From Chitinispirillum alkaliphilum (GTDB taxonomy: Bacteria > Fibrobacterota > Chitinivibrionia > Chitinivibrionales > Chitinispirillaceae), in contig LDWW01000025.1 in NCBI GenBank assembly GCA_001045525.1, positions 1 to 56,126 of the forward strand: a stretch of DNA of 56,126 nt, written 5' to 3'. The notes beneath the pieces are model-generated. The model did not search any database. It was not told the DNA's origin and saw only the letters and a list, made by a program, of their open reading frames with translations. Within the stretch, counting starts at the first letter, position 1, and each line of letters starts with the position of its first letter. The position numbers and the translations under genes were made by a program. Shown here piece by piece: positions 36,707 through 46,032 of the stretch.

Positions 36707-37603
36707 ATGTATTTCAGGATCTGTTTCAAAAAAATCGCCCTTACCATACTGATTACACTCACCACATTTATACACACCTCCTTTTCTGAAACCAGAACAG
36801 AGAGATTGAGCAGATTTTTTTCCGAATTTGAGATTCTCCCAGAATATCACTTCGAAACTGATCTGCGCTGGTTTTTCAACCATCAGAACGATTTTTATCG
36901 TGAAAAATTCCTTGTAGAATCCCACACCCGATTTGATGCGATGTTTGTATCCTGGAGAGAGAAAGTATTCCTTGGTGGTTACTACATCAATAATGTCGGT
37001 ATGGGAAGGCAGTACGAAGATATAGTTTTTGACCCCAGAGATGTGGGATACGCACTTTCACCATTTATCGAAACCAGACTGGATGATTTTACATTGAGAT
37101 TTGGATTGGATCATCGCTGCCACCATCAGATTGACAGAAAAACCAGACCAAGTATATACTGGAACCAGCTATTCATTTCTGTTGGATCAAAACAAAACCC
37201 AATGACCTTTTATGGATACAATCACCACAATGAGTTCTCAAGCCATCTTGACAGATTAAGCTGGGAAGTTTACCTTGGGTATTATGTTACAGATTTAGGT
37301 GAAATGGTGCGTCCTGCTATTCTTTCCGGTGGTCATAATCTCAAGACCGGATCATATGTAGCTGCACGCTATGCATTTCATTCAAATGAGGATTGGTTGT
37401 TTACAGCAGGCCACAAAACTCATCTGGACACTGATCACGATGGAAAGTATTTCTGGTCCGGAAGATTTGATATTGAAGCATCTGTTCACAAATTCAGAAA
37501 CAGTATTGCTTTTTACCTCGATTACCATTACGAATTTCCAAGGCAACGCCCGTTTTACAGCAAGGACAGACTCATCACTTTTGGCACAAGATTCTTTTTC
37601 TGA
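36707..37603 (+). CDS. Outer-membrane beta-barrel-like protein of unknown function
   Basis: A 298-residue protein. A signal peptide (KKIALTILITLTTFIHTSFS) ends near residue 27. The rest alternates polar and aromatic residues in strands (FTLRFGLDHR, WEVYLGYYVTDLG, YVAARYAFHS). It finishes in LITFGTRFFF, an aromatic C-terminus typical of outer-membrane beta-barrels recognised by BAM. AAGGATAAGCC before the ATG supports the start. The function is unknown. It is 73 bp after polB but probably a separate unit. Confidence 0.75.
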   Translation: MYFRICFKKIALTILITLTTFIHTSFSETRTERLSRFFSEFEILPEYHFETDLRWFFNHQNDFYREKFLVESHTRFDAMFVSWREKVFLGGYYINNVGMGRQYEDIVFDPRDVGYALSPFIETRLDDFTLRFGLDHRCHHQIDRKTRPSIYWNQLFISVGSKQNPMTFYGYNHHNEFSSHLDRLSWEVYLGYYVTDLGEMVRPAILSGGHNLKTGSYVAARYAFHSNEDWLFTAGHKTHLDTDHDGKYFWSGRFDIEASVHKFRNSIAFYLDYHYEFPRQRPFYSKDRLITFGTRFFF

Positions 37604-37624
37604 TCACCTCCTACAGACAATCGT

Positions 37625-37653
37625 CAAAGACCTGAGCTGTGCGCAGGTCTTTG
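37625..37653. terminator. Bidirectional terminator hairpin
   Basis: CAAAGACCTG (37625-37634) and CAGGTCTTTG (37644-37653) form a perfect 10-bp stem with a 9-nt loop, ending exactly at the stop of the convergent aldo/keto reductase gene. It can serve both genes. Confidence 0.65.
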
Positions 37654-38598
37654 TCAGGGTGAATATCTGAATATATTCCTGACATCGGGAATATATTCCT
37701 GGAATGAGTCGCTTACCTTTTCTGCTTTTTTTAGTACTTCCGGATCAATATTGTCCGAAACCGTTTGTACTAAATCATAAACCTGGTTTTCATTTCTTGC
37801 TCCAACCAGGGCTGATGATATAAATTTTTTCTGCATAACCCATTGGATAGCGATTTGCAGAAGCGGCCTTTTCGAATCATCAGACAGGGACCTGAGCTGA
37901 TCAACACAGTTACATGTTACGGGCCAGAAATCTGGTTCAAAAAAGAGCGTTGATTTCCTGTGATCCCCGGTTTCAAAAGAGAGATCACGTGTAAATTTAC
38001 CCGTAAGAATACCCTGGGCCAAAGTGCTGTAGGTCACAACACCAATTCCATGTGCACTACAAAAAGGAATAACCTCCTTTTCCTCTCTGCGCCATAAAAG
38101 ATTGTAACAGAGCTGATGAGTATCGATATGACCGGCTTGCATAACTTCTTTCATCTGATTTACAGAAAAATTGCTCACCCCGATTTTGCCAATTTTACCC
38201 TCTTCTTTAACACGCATAAGCCCTTCCATGCAATCAGCCAGATCAGCACCCGTTCTGGGCCAGTGAATGTAGAAGAGGTCTATATAATCAGTCTTGAGTC
38301 TTCGAAGGCTTTTTTCAACAGCCTTCCTAATAGAACCTGAGGGGCGATAAGCTGCTTTGGTGGATATAAATACCCTGTCCCTTACGTGTTTCAAAGCTTT
38401 GCCTAAAAGCTGCTCTGATAACCCGTTCCCATACGACTGAGCCGTGTCAAACAAAGTTATTCCGTTATCAAAGGCACTCTTTATAGTGCGCAGAGACACT
38501 TTGGGGTCCTGATACCCCCAGTCTTTCCCTCCAAATGCCCAGCACCCTAAACCACATATCCCTGGCACCTGATCACTCGTACTTTCTCTGTTTTTCAT
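37654..38598 (-). CDS. Aldo/keto reductase
   Basis: About 315 residues of the AKR TIM-barrel family. The catalytic tetrad can be read: Asp/Tyr in LFDTAQSYGNGLSE, Lys in VFISTKAAY and His in IDLFYIHWPRTG. The C-terminus has the NADPH-binding ALVGARNENQV. It likely reduces an aldehyde or ketone; the substrate is unknown. A GTG at 38604 is an alternative start. Confidence 0.92.
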   Translation of the reverse strand: MKNRESTSDQVPGICGLGCWAFGGKDWGYQDPKVSLRTIKSAFDNGITLFDTAQSYGNGLSEQLLGKALKHVRDRVFISTKAAYRPSGSIRKAVEKSLRRLKTDYIDLFYIHWPRTGADLADCMEGLMRVKEEGKIGKIGVSNFSVNQMKEVMQAGHIDTHQLCYNLLWRREEKEVIPFCSAHGIGVVTYSTLAQGILTGKFTRDLSFETGDHRKSTLFFEPDFWPVTCNCVDQLRSLSDDSKRPLLQIAIQWVMQKKFISSALVGARNENQVYDLVQTVSDNIDPEVLKKAEKVSDSFQEYIPDVRNIFRYSP

Positions 38599-38827
38599 AT
38601 TCACTTATTCTTTATGAAATTTCTTAGAAATTCCTGTTTCAACCCGGCTCAGCAGGTGAGTCAATAATATTACAGAACCATAAAAGTTAGAATATAATTT
38701 AACAGCACAGTTCAAGCACCTGAGCTTTCAATCACCACAGGCAAATTTTATTTTTCAGATAATAATCAGGTAACCTGAGCATAAAGTATATGCATATTTT
38801 CATGTAAAACATAAGGTCATTCAAAAA

Positions 38828-39826
38828 GTGCAGGAAACGCCCCTAACACAGCACCAATTTTACCTTGCTCCCCTCAGAGGTATAACTGATCATATTTTCC
38901 GAACTGTTTTTGAAAGACATTTCGGCAAATTCGACTATCTCATGGCTCCGTTTATCTCCACAACAAAAGGTAAAAATGTCAGAGCTTCACATTTCCGCGA
39001 TCTCTTACCGGAAAACAACGACACCAAACGAACGATTCCACAGATTATTGGCAATGATTCTGAAGGGTTTCTGCTGTTGTGTCAGAAGTTGCACGACCTT
39101 GGCTATGAGTCTGTTAACTGGAATCTGGGGTGTCCCTCGCCTCTGATCACCAAAAAAAAGAGAGGCAGCGGGTTACTCCCCCACTTAAATCACATAGAAA
39201 CATTTCTTGACGAAGTTATTCCAAAACTTCCACTGTCACTCTCAATCAAAACAAGGCTTGGGCTTGAAAGCCCCAAAGAACTGGATGCACTCATCCCTGT
39301 TTTCAACCGCTTTCCCCTGAAAGAAATTATTATTCATCCAAGAACAGGAAAACAGCTGTATGAAGGGAATGTTGACACTGAGGCGTTTAGTCGCTGTTAC
39401 CTAACCAGCAAACACGAATTAATATTCAACGGAGATATTTTATCTGCAGATGATTTGCGATTCCTTTCAACAACTTTTCCAAATATCAGAAGTTGGATGA
39501 TTGGCAGAGGAGTTTTGAGATTTCCCTTCATTCTTGAGACTCTGAAACAAAACAAAACAGAATTATCTGTCAAAAGGATAAATAATTTCCATGATGAGAT
39601 TTTTTATTGCAACAGTATAAGGTTACCGGAGTTTAATCTTTTAGGCAGGATGAAAGAGCTGTGGAAATATCTTTGTTTCTGCTTTATTGAGGGAGAATAC
39701 TTTCTGGAAGATATCCTCAGAACTGACAACATTCACACCTACAATGAAAAGACTGTACTGTTTTTTGATTCTCAAGCACAGATTAATGAATTTCCATCTG
39801 CAAATTTATGCATTAGCAACTCATAA
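38828..39826 (+). CDS. tRNA-dihydrouridine synthase family protein
   Basis: A 332-residue flavoprotein of the Dus family, which reduces uridine in tRNA. It has FYLAPLRGITDHIFR at the N-terminus, the catalytic cysteine in NWNLGCPSPL followed by GSGLL, SIKTRLG and IIIHPRTGKQLYEG. A C-terminal helical domain of roughly 90 residues follows. The start is a GTG. The N-terminal APLRG motif departs from the common APM.G of DusA/B, so the target uridine is uncertain. Confidence 0.85.
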   Translation: MQETPLTQHQFYLAPLRGITDHIFRTVFERHFGKFDYLMAPFISTTKGKNVRASHFRDLLPENNDTKRTIPQIIGNDSEGFLLLCQKLHDLGYESVNWNLGCPSPLITKKKRGSGLLPHLNHIETFLDEVIPKLPLSLSIKTRLGLESPKELDALIPVFNRFPLKEIIIHPRTGKQLYEGNVDTEAFSRCYLTSKHELIFNGDILSADDLRFLSTTFPNIRSWMIGRGVLRFPFILETLKQNKTELSVKRINNFHDEIFYCNSIRLPEFNLLGRMKELWKYLCFCFIEGEYFLEDILRTDNIHTYNEKTVLFFDSQAQINEFPSANLCISNS

Positions 39827-39914
39827 ACAGAACAACACCTGCTTACAAAAGAACACAGCTCCGTTTTCCCAGCCCTCTCAGGGGATTTCAGATCTGCGCA
39901 GGAAACAGCCACTT

Positions 39915-41180
39915 CTAAACTAACATACGCCACTGTTTTTCTACAGACATATCCGGCTCTAAATTCAGTTCACAATCAAACACAATCGCCAGTTCATCTA
40001 TGAGAATTTGTCTGAGCGCTAATTGAAACAGTGGCCTTTTTAATGATTCCTTCACCGATTCTAATGTATACTTCTTGCCCAGACGATAACGCCCGTCCGC
40101 AGAGAAGCGTTCTTTATTTTGTTTGAACCAGAGTTGCCACTTCTCCTGATTTTGGCAGATTCGGCGGACGGTGATTCCTGGTTCCTCTCCCGGAGGGTAA
40201 AGGGGTTCACCACGGGCGAGTTTTTCCTTTTCTTCATCGAAAAGTATATCTTGATCAATCTCTTCAGGCACAAAATGATCTTCATACAGCTCAGCACCGC
40301 TTATTAGCAGCAATGCCAGTGCAGCATCACTCCCTTTGGCTTCATCCTCAAGAAAAGAGAGTAACAAAGGTACAGAGCTGTATGCTCCATAAATACCATG
40401 TGAAAGAGGTGATCGGTCAACGGGCTCTCCTCCTGCAAAGAGCTCGTAAACCGGGTCCGGAGATTTCTGGAATATTTTTTTTGCAATGTCACTTCTCTTC
40501 AGCCGAAGAAAAGTACGTGCAGCTTCAGTGTGCAAAATGGGATCGGATGAATCGAGTGCGGGATCTTTTAGCTTTTTGATCAGGGAAACCAATCCGAGTC
40601 TGCCAATGGTCCAAAAAAGTTCAGGTGTGATATACCCTTTTTCGACACAGGTTTCCAAAAAAGAGTCGCAGGAAATTCTGTGATACCCCAATACTGTAAT
40701 CACAAGAGGTGTCCATGGTGCGAAGGTATCATCCAGTACTTTTTCAGAGAGTGGTACACCCCAGCTCAATGGTAGTTCAGCACATAGTGCGTCAAGTATT
40801 GCCTTGTAGCGCTCTTCATCCTGAGGATCGGTATTTTCCAAAACAGAGAGAAAAAGGTCAAAGCGATTTTGCCTGCAAAAGAGTGCTACCGCTCCAAACA
40901 GTTCTCCGAAATCTCCCTCCTGAGTATATTTTTTGCATAGTGCAAGTGCTAAATCCTCACCTATCACAAGAGCATTGATATGGGCCTCAAGCTTACTCCC
41001 AACCAGCTCGTGAAGATCGGTCCAGACAAGCTCCGGATCATCAAGATAACTTATACGTTGTTCGTAAAGAATTGAGATCTCTTCAAGATGGTAAAGGAAA
41101 AGAGACACTCGATAACCCTCTTCACTGAAAGCAGCCTGAAGTAACTGCGAATATTCTTCATCAAAAATAGTTGTATTCAT
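39915..41180 (-). CDS. TIGR02270-like protein, T6SS-associated
   Basis: About 421 residues, helical, with HEAT-like stretches (DPILHTEAARTFLRLKRSDIA; SVPLLLSFLEDEAKGSDAALALLL). It matches the pattern of TIGR02270 proteins, which cluster with type VI secretion genes but have no known function. The longer frame to 41294 runs into the upstream gene. ATG 41180 overlaps the upstream TGA as ATGA and starts with MNTTIFDEEYSQLL, where the family normally starts. It is the last gene of a three-gene unit. Confidence 0.7.
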   Translation of the reverse strand: MNTTIFDEEYSQLLQAAFSEEGYRVSLFLYHLEEISILYEQRISYLDDPELVWTDLHELVGSKLEAHINALVIGEDLALALCKKYTQEGDFGELFGAVALFCRQNRFDLFLSVLENTDPQDEERYKAILDALCAELPLSWGVPLSEKVLDDTFAPWTPLVITVLGYHRISCDSFLETCVEKGYITPELFWTIGRLGLVSLIKKLKDPALDSSDPILHTEAARTFLRLKRSDIAKKIFQKSPDPVYELFAGGEPVDRSPLSHGIYGAYSSVPLLLSFLEDEAKGSDAALALLLISGAELYEDHFVPEEIDQDILFDEEKEKLARGEPLYPPGEEPGITVRRICQNQEKWQLWFKQNKERFSADGRYRLGKKYTLESVKESLKRPLFQLALRQILIDELAIVFDCELNLEPDMSVEKQWRMLV

Positions 41181-42247
41181 ATCTGTATAGCCGGTCTGCA
41201 GAGCATAGCGGAGATATCTCCGTGCCATGAGCTCTGAGTGAATAGTGCTGGTTTCGGTGGAATAACCTGTTGCTCCAAAAAGTGGCAATAGCAACAGAGC
41301 TGGCCAATAGCAGTGACACTTCCTATTTGACCGAAGCTTTCGTATGGAGTGAACTCAACACAATCTGGTGAGAAGAGGTCATGATTTCTCACACGCAGCA
41401 TACCCCTCTCTTCAGCTTTCCACCCCTCGCCAGTGAAATCACTGAAGAAATATTCAAACTGGTTATCACTTGAAAGCTCTCTTACAGTTTTGGCTAACCC
41501 TTCTCCGACATTTTTCTTTTCAGAGAAGAAGTGGGCGCTTTCTCTGCCCTGAGCATAGGATACGATCTGTAGCAGGGGCGCAGTCTGTTCTTTGCGAATG
41601 ATCCAGTCAGCTTCTATAAGAACCGCTCCTGCAGCCTGCCCGGGCAAGTACTTTTGGTCGAGCACCCCCACAGTTTCAAGCCATTCTAAAGAAGCGAAGT
41701 CACAATAAGTATCAGCAACAAAAATCAGCACCCTTGCACACTTCTTATTTTCAATAAGCTCTTGAGCATGATGCAGTGCATGTGCAAACGCTTCCGATCC
41801 CCCCTCTACAAGTGTGCATCTGTCCTGAGTAATTTTGTTTGACTTTTTTGCATTGAGACGTCGGATAAAACGATCAAGAAGATCAAAATCATTCCCCAGT
41901 TCATCAAACCGCTCCTGTTCAACAGAGGGAGCGACAAGGATTATCTGAGCCTCGGCAAAGATCTGGTCCGGTTGGCGGCCCTGTTGTTCAAGCCTTTTTG
42001 CTGTTTGAGAATATATATTGGTCATCTCATTAACTAAAAATGCGCAGCACTCACTTCCATCGTAGTAGCCGCTTAGCGTCGATCCAAATATGGGGTAATT
42101 AACCAACTCCTCTTCGTCAAAATATGAAAAGTGAGGAAGCTGAACTTTTAACCTCAAGCCAGCTCTAAATGATGCAGCACATGATTCTCTGCTGTAACCG
42201 GCACCACATACAAACTCAAGACTGGTAATAGAAAGTGGAGTTTTCAT
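41177..42247 (-). CDS. Ketosynthase-like (thiolase-fold) protein lacking catalytic residues, T6SS-associated
   Basis: A 356-residue protein with the thiolase/ketosynthase layout. LVEGGSEAFAHALHHAQELI corresponds to the helix after the catalytic cysteine, and YLPGQAAGAVLIE to the GEGA-type segment. The cysteine of the usual A-C-x-S is not there (EGGS), and the last catalytic histidine of the GHxxGAaG motif appears to be Gln in FGQIGSVTAIG. It is thus probably not a working condensing enzyme. Ketosynthase-like proteins of this kind accompany TIGR02270 in T6SS accessory clusters. Both ends overlap neighbours by 4 bp. Confidence 0.7.
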   Translation of the reverse strand: MKTPLSITSLEFVCGAGYSRESCAASFRAGLRLKVQLPHFSYFDEEELVNYPIFGSTLSGYYDGSECCAFLVNEMTNIYSQTAKRLEQQGRQPDQIFAEAQIILVAPSVEQERFDELGNDFDLLDRFIRRLNAKKSNKITQDRCTLVEGGSEAFAHALHHAQELIENKKCARVLIFVADTYCDFASLEWLETVGVLDQKYLPGQAAGAVLIEADWIIRKEQTAPLLQIVSYAQGRESAHFFSEKKNVGEGLAKTVRELSSDNQFEYFFSDFTGEGWKAEERGMLRVRNHDLFSPDCVEFTPYESFGQIGSVTAIGQLCCYCHFLEQQVIPPKPALFTQSSWHGDISAMLCRPAIQI

Positions 42248-43008
42248 GATAACTCCAATGCTGCCATGGGTATTCCTCTGTAAAACCGTTCTGTTTTAAG
42301 CCCCAGTTTACGGGCTAAGACAACTAAGGCTGTGCCCTCGAGGCATACAAACTGTTCTGTAGAGAAGTCAACCAGATCGTTTATAAGACCGTTTCCAATC
42401 TCTTCATAATACTCGGCTTTAGAATCCAAAAGTTCTCTTATTGATTTTTTAAACTGAATCTCATCTTTTTCACTTAATGATTTCAATAATCTGTATCTGG
42501 CATCTTCCTCCCCACTGCAGTCTTCAAGATACTCCTGCATCAGAGCATCGGAATCAACACCCGGACTGCAATCATTTAAGATGAACCTGTACAGGATTTT
42601 TGCATAAATAAATTCATCGTGGTATTCATAGCCTGGGTTTTCAGGAAATTCAGAGAGCTCTGCAATACGCCTGGCTAAAGGAAAATCGTTTGATATGATT
42701 GCAGCGAAAAAGGGATTAAGGTGATAAGAGTATGAATAATCATCGTACAACTGGGGCTGTTTGGAGGCCTGTTCAAGGAGGTTTACTCTGTATTTGGCTG
42801 AACGTATAAGATTCTCCCGAAACTGTTCCGTATCACCTGTATGGAGCAGATGGGCAATACCCAGCTGATAGGCATTAGTACTGACTTCATGGAATTTTGC
42901 AGGTATTATATTTTCGAACCCCATTTCGCTGGATTGCTTTTCAAAAATCTCAACAATCATGGTCAAATCATCAATGATCGGTTCAAGTGCAGTAGTTTTA
43001 AGTGGCAT
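42244..43008 (-). CDS. Imm49-like helical protein, possible immunity factor
   Basis: About 254 residues, all-helical. The layout resembles immunity protein 49: a central block NPFFAAIISNDFPLARRIAEL, then YHDEFIYAKILYRFILND, later QEYLEDCSGEEDARYRLLKSL and finally FVCLEGTALVVLARKLGL. Imm49 proteins protect against polymorphic toxins. The assignment is by pattern and not firm. An ATG at 43008 is chosen over TTG 43014; no good ribosome-binding site is seen. It begins the three-gene T6SS-associated operon. Confidence 0.5.
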   Translation of the reverse strand: MPLKTTALEPIIDDLTMIVEIFEKQSSEMGFENIIPAKFHEVSTNAYQLGIAHLLHTGDTEQFRENLIRSAKYRVNLLEQASKQPQLYDDYSYSYHLNPFFAAIISNDFPLARRIAELSEFPENPGYEYHDEFIYAKILYRFILNDCSPGVDSDALMQEYLEDCSGEEDARYRLLKSLSEKDEIQFKKSIRELLDSKAEYYEEIGNGLINDLVDFSTEQFVCLEGTALVVLARKLGLKTERFYRGIPMAALELS

Positions 43009-43899
43009 TTTCAACTATCCGAGTTGAGTAGTATATGAAAGTTACAACCAGATTTACAATGTGATAAAGAGGCATGCACGGTACCTGTTTTAATATGAGC
43101 AACTAGTGTAGCTTTTCACCCGACCGCAATGCGTTTTCACTTCAAGACATCATTTCTTCAAAGTAAAAAACCATAATATAAATTAAATTCTTTACATTAA
43201 CAATAGACATTTTTGGAACAATCTTCTACCATCTGATATTTATGTGAAATGACCTGATCTACCAGAAATTATATGTACTATTTAGATGTCAAAAAATACT
43301 TATGTTATTTGTTTGTGTCAGAGTTTACCCTAATCCCCGGACAAACAGACCGCCTCTGCTTATATTCAAACCACAAATTTAACTTCTACTCACCGTGCAG
43401 TGATGCTTTTCACATGTAACTCAACTATTACAACCATAAGTGCTCGTTCTCTTGAAATCTACACAGTAAAAAACAATGAACCCTATATGGCAATATTTAC
43501 AAAAGGTCCAGCCTTGTGCCGATGCTGTTTTCCAAAAATCTGAAGAAAGAGCCGAATCCCTTTATGAAGTGGCGAAGATATGCATCCATTGAGCATGGAT
43601 CCAGCATACATGCAATTTCAGCGTAAGCAAAACCGCTATGGTACTTAAAAGTATATGCACGACATGCGCAAAAAAAAATCTGATACCCGAAATCCACCTG
43701 ATTAGATTCACCGAACTTCCAATGTTGGCTGGCGGTCTCTGTTTATAGAATGTAAAAGGGTTGAACATGCAGACTTTCGCATACACACCAGCCAAACATT
43801 AGAAGTAGTGACAGAATCGGTTATCCATTGGACTCGGACTCCACAATAATTTGCACCTCTTCAAAATCAGATCGATTTTGATCTCGGTCACGCTGAACC
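43009..43899. other. Gene-poor region between the T6SS-associated operon and the ArsM-like gene
   Basis: About 890 bp, AT-rich. The left part should carry the promoter for the minus-strand operon. On the minus strand near 43497-43720 an open stretch reads HWKFGESNQVDFGYQIFF then GFAYAEIA, which hints at a decayed zinc-ribbon transposase. It is short, stop-bounded and has no clear start, so I do not call it a gene. Confidence 0.5.
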
Positions 43900-44949
43900 T
43901 CAGCAACATGAACCCGTGTTGCTACCTGCTCCACTCTCAAAGGGAACCTCATATCCACAGCCGGGGAATACTCCATAGTGATGTTCAAAATTTCCCAAAA
44001 AATCGAAATGGGATGCAAACCTGCTCTCTTTAAGCATCAGGAATGTGTTGCCGCAAACAGGAAAAATCCTGCCGGTATCAATTTTGTGATGATTGTCGAG
44101 AGAAAAACTGTGCGAATGCCCGGGAATAGTGCCCTTGTAAACCAAAGCCTGACCATAATCTTCACAGGAGCATTCAAGTTTTTTAAGTTTAAAGAGCCTG
44201 TATGTGGCAGAATAAAATTTGATATTGCCGGTTTTTTCCTTAAGTTTTTCATCTGTTATTTCAAGCTCCCGGGATGTCACAAGTCGCGGATCAGAAAATA
44301 CCGCTTTCACTGCAAGAGATAAGAAATCATTCCAGTAAAGGGCACCTCCCAAACATTCACCGTAGAGTACCTTGTCATCCCGTACATGCTGTGGTATTCT
44401 CCGGTCTGCATAGACATCAGAAAAATAGAGTTCACCGCCCTCTTTTAACAGGCTGTAAACCCCCTTAAGAACTGCCTCTTTATCCGGTGAAAGGTTTATG
44501 ACACAGTTTGATACAATTACATCGAATGTTTCGTTACCGAGTCCAAGCTCACCAAGGTTTTCAATGTAACCCATCAGGAATTCGACATTATCATAACCGA
44601 ATTGTTCGGTATGGTATTGCTTGTATTTATTTGCCACATCAAGCTGCTCTTTTGTCATATCAACACCGACTACTTTTCCGCTGCTCCCTGTAAGCTGAGA
44701 AAGCGCATAGACATCTCTGCCCGCACCACAGCCCAGATCAAGCACAGTACATCCGGTAAGAAGTTCAGGGGCCACCAGACCACAACCATAATAACGGGAG
44801 AGAACTTCAGGATGAATTCTGGCAAGAAGCGGCTTAAGCCAGTCCGGCAAAGCAGAGGAATCGCAGCAGGCGCTTGTCTTCAAATCATCTGAACTTTTCA
44901 GTATTTCACCATAATATTCTTTTACCGATTTATGCACAACTTCCTCCAT
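43900..44949 (-). CDS. arsM: ArsM-like arsenite methyltransferase
   Basis: A 349-residue SAM methyltransferase. Motif I is VLDLGCGAGRDVYALSQL. The arsenic-type cysteines are present: TSACC near residue 27, SNCVINLSPDKEAVL in the middle and YGECLGGALYW. The C-terminal extension (CSCEDYGQALVYKGTIPG, GNTFLMLKESRF) and final cysteine pair match longer ArsM proteins. It would methylate As(III) to volatile or soluble methyl forms. No arsR or other ars gene is adjacent, so regulation is unclear. Confidence 0.88.
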   Translation of the reverse strand: MEEVVHKSVKEYYGEILKSSDDLKTSACCDSSALPDWLKPLLARIHPEVLSRYYGCGLVAPELLTGCTVLDLGCGAGRDVYALSQLTGSSGKVVGVDMTKEQLDVANKYKQYHTEQFGYDNVEFLMGYIENLGELGLGNETFDVIVSNCVINLSPDKEAVLKGVYSLLKEGGELYFSDVYADRRIPQHVRDDKVLYGECLGGALYWNDFLSLAVKAVFSDPRLVTSRELEITDEKLKEKTGNIKFYSATYRLFKLKKLECSCEDYGQALVYKGTIPGHSHSFSLDNHHKIDTGRIFPVCGNTFLMLKESRFASHFDFLGNFEHHYGVFPGCGYEVPFESGAGSNTGSCC

Positions 44950-45281
44950 TTCTCTGGATATGTTTAAAAAAAATAAATATTTATCCTGTTTAATACAATT
45001 GGGCTGTAGAATTCGCGAAATCCTGTCATACTCTAATTAAAGCTGTGTGCGGATTACACAAGCATTTGACACCCCAAACATTACGAAAATCATTTTAACA
45101 ACTGCAAGGCAGTGTTTTTAGCCACAAAACATAGAAGTCCACTCAAGCAGTTTACTTTAGATAGCATTATTCATTATTATGTCAGTTATTATTTTAACTG
45201 GAAAACATCAAATTTTCGAATTTTCAAATCAAGAGACATCGGGATAGTTCTCTGTTTATAAAACTAATTTCTCACAAGTTT
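44950..45281. other. AT-rich intergenic region
   Basis: About 330 bp between two minus-strand genes. The right half is rich in A/T runs and the left half should contain the arsM promoter. No ORF, operator or hairpin was convincing. Confidence 0.5.
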
Positions 45282-46013
45282 TTAAAAGTGAATTTTCATT
45301 TTTAACTTCCTATGTAGTTTTGCCAGAATTTTGTGACGAAAGAACATATATAAAAGAGTAAAGAACATAATCTGGAAACTTAGGGCAAGGGACCATGAAA
45401 GAACGATATTCTGAGAAATATATTTACTCAAAACAGCTTCAGTTCCGATAATGAAGATCGATAGCCCAATTGCAGTATTATGAGTACCTGAACGATTTTT
45501 CCTTTTTTTTATTTTAACAATTGATGCTGTTATAATAAGGACAATACCTCCCCAGATTACCGACATTATAAATACAGGAAAAAACCATCCAGGCCCGCCA
45601 TAAACCAGATCCAGACAAAACGCTAAAGACAAAGTATTACATATAACAATAGTAATTATTGCTTTATTGTTTTTGATGATGCCGGAGGCTAAAAACAGAT
45701 AGGTCCATAATATAACCATGAATACAATTGAATAAAGATCTTTTGAAGTGAACTGCTGCGAAAAAATCCTTGCAAGCAGATGATAGCACAGATTAACTAT
45801 TATCAACATGGAAAGAGCATAGAAGAGATTCCTTCTGAGTTCAGCGAACTTTTTCAGATTGTTATATTCCGGTTCTGGAAATAATTCCAAAGAGTTGTCA
45901 TCTGAATTCAATGGTTTTTTGCTTGTATATACGTTTAACATATCATAGTCACAAAGAACACAGGTTTTGTGGTTAACCTGTACTTCCACACCACAATTAG
46001 GACAAAAACTCAT
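45282..46013 (-). CDS. Zinc-ribbon membrane protein (DUF6320-like)
   Basis: A 243-residue protein. A zinc ribbon CPNCGVEVQ...CVLCDYDML opens it, and six or so hydrophobic spans follow (LFYALSMLIIVNLCYHLLARIF; IVFMVILWTYLFLASGII; FFPVFIMSVIWGGIVLIITASIV; and others). It matches the small multi-pass proteins paired with alcohol acetyltransferases in Firmicutes (DUF6320). Its role is unknown. It is cotranscribed with the acetyltransferase gene, 19 bp downstream. Confidence 0.75.
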   Translation of the reverse strand: MSFCPNCGVEVQVNHKTCVLCDYDMLNVYTSKKPLNSDDNSLELFPEPEYNNLKKFAELRRNLFYALSMLIIVNLCYHLLARIFSQQFTSKDLYSIVFMVILWTYLFLASGIIKNNKAIITIVICNTLSLAFCLDLVYGGPGWFFPVFIMSVIWGGIVLIITASIVKIKKRKNRSGTHNTAIGLSIFIIGTEAVLSKYISQNIVLSWSLALSFQIMFFTLLYMFFRHKILAKLHRKLKMKIHF

Positions 46014-46032
46014 CTAATATATCCTGTTCATT

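Noticed and set aside
38615-38640. GAAATTTC followed by GAAATTCC, a near palindromic pair upstream of the Dus-family gene
   Set aside because: The second copy is imperfect and the motif is simple AT-rich sequence; chance is likely.
43497-43720. Minus-strand open stretch with a transposase-like feel (HWKFGESNQVDFGYQIFF, GFAYAEIA)
   Set aside because: It is short and stop-bounded, has no clear start, and shows no motif strong enough to name a family.
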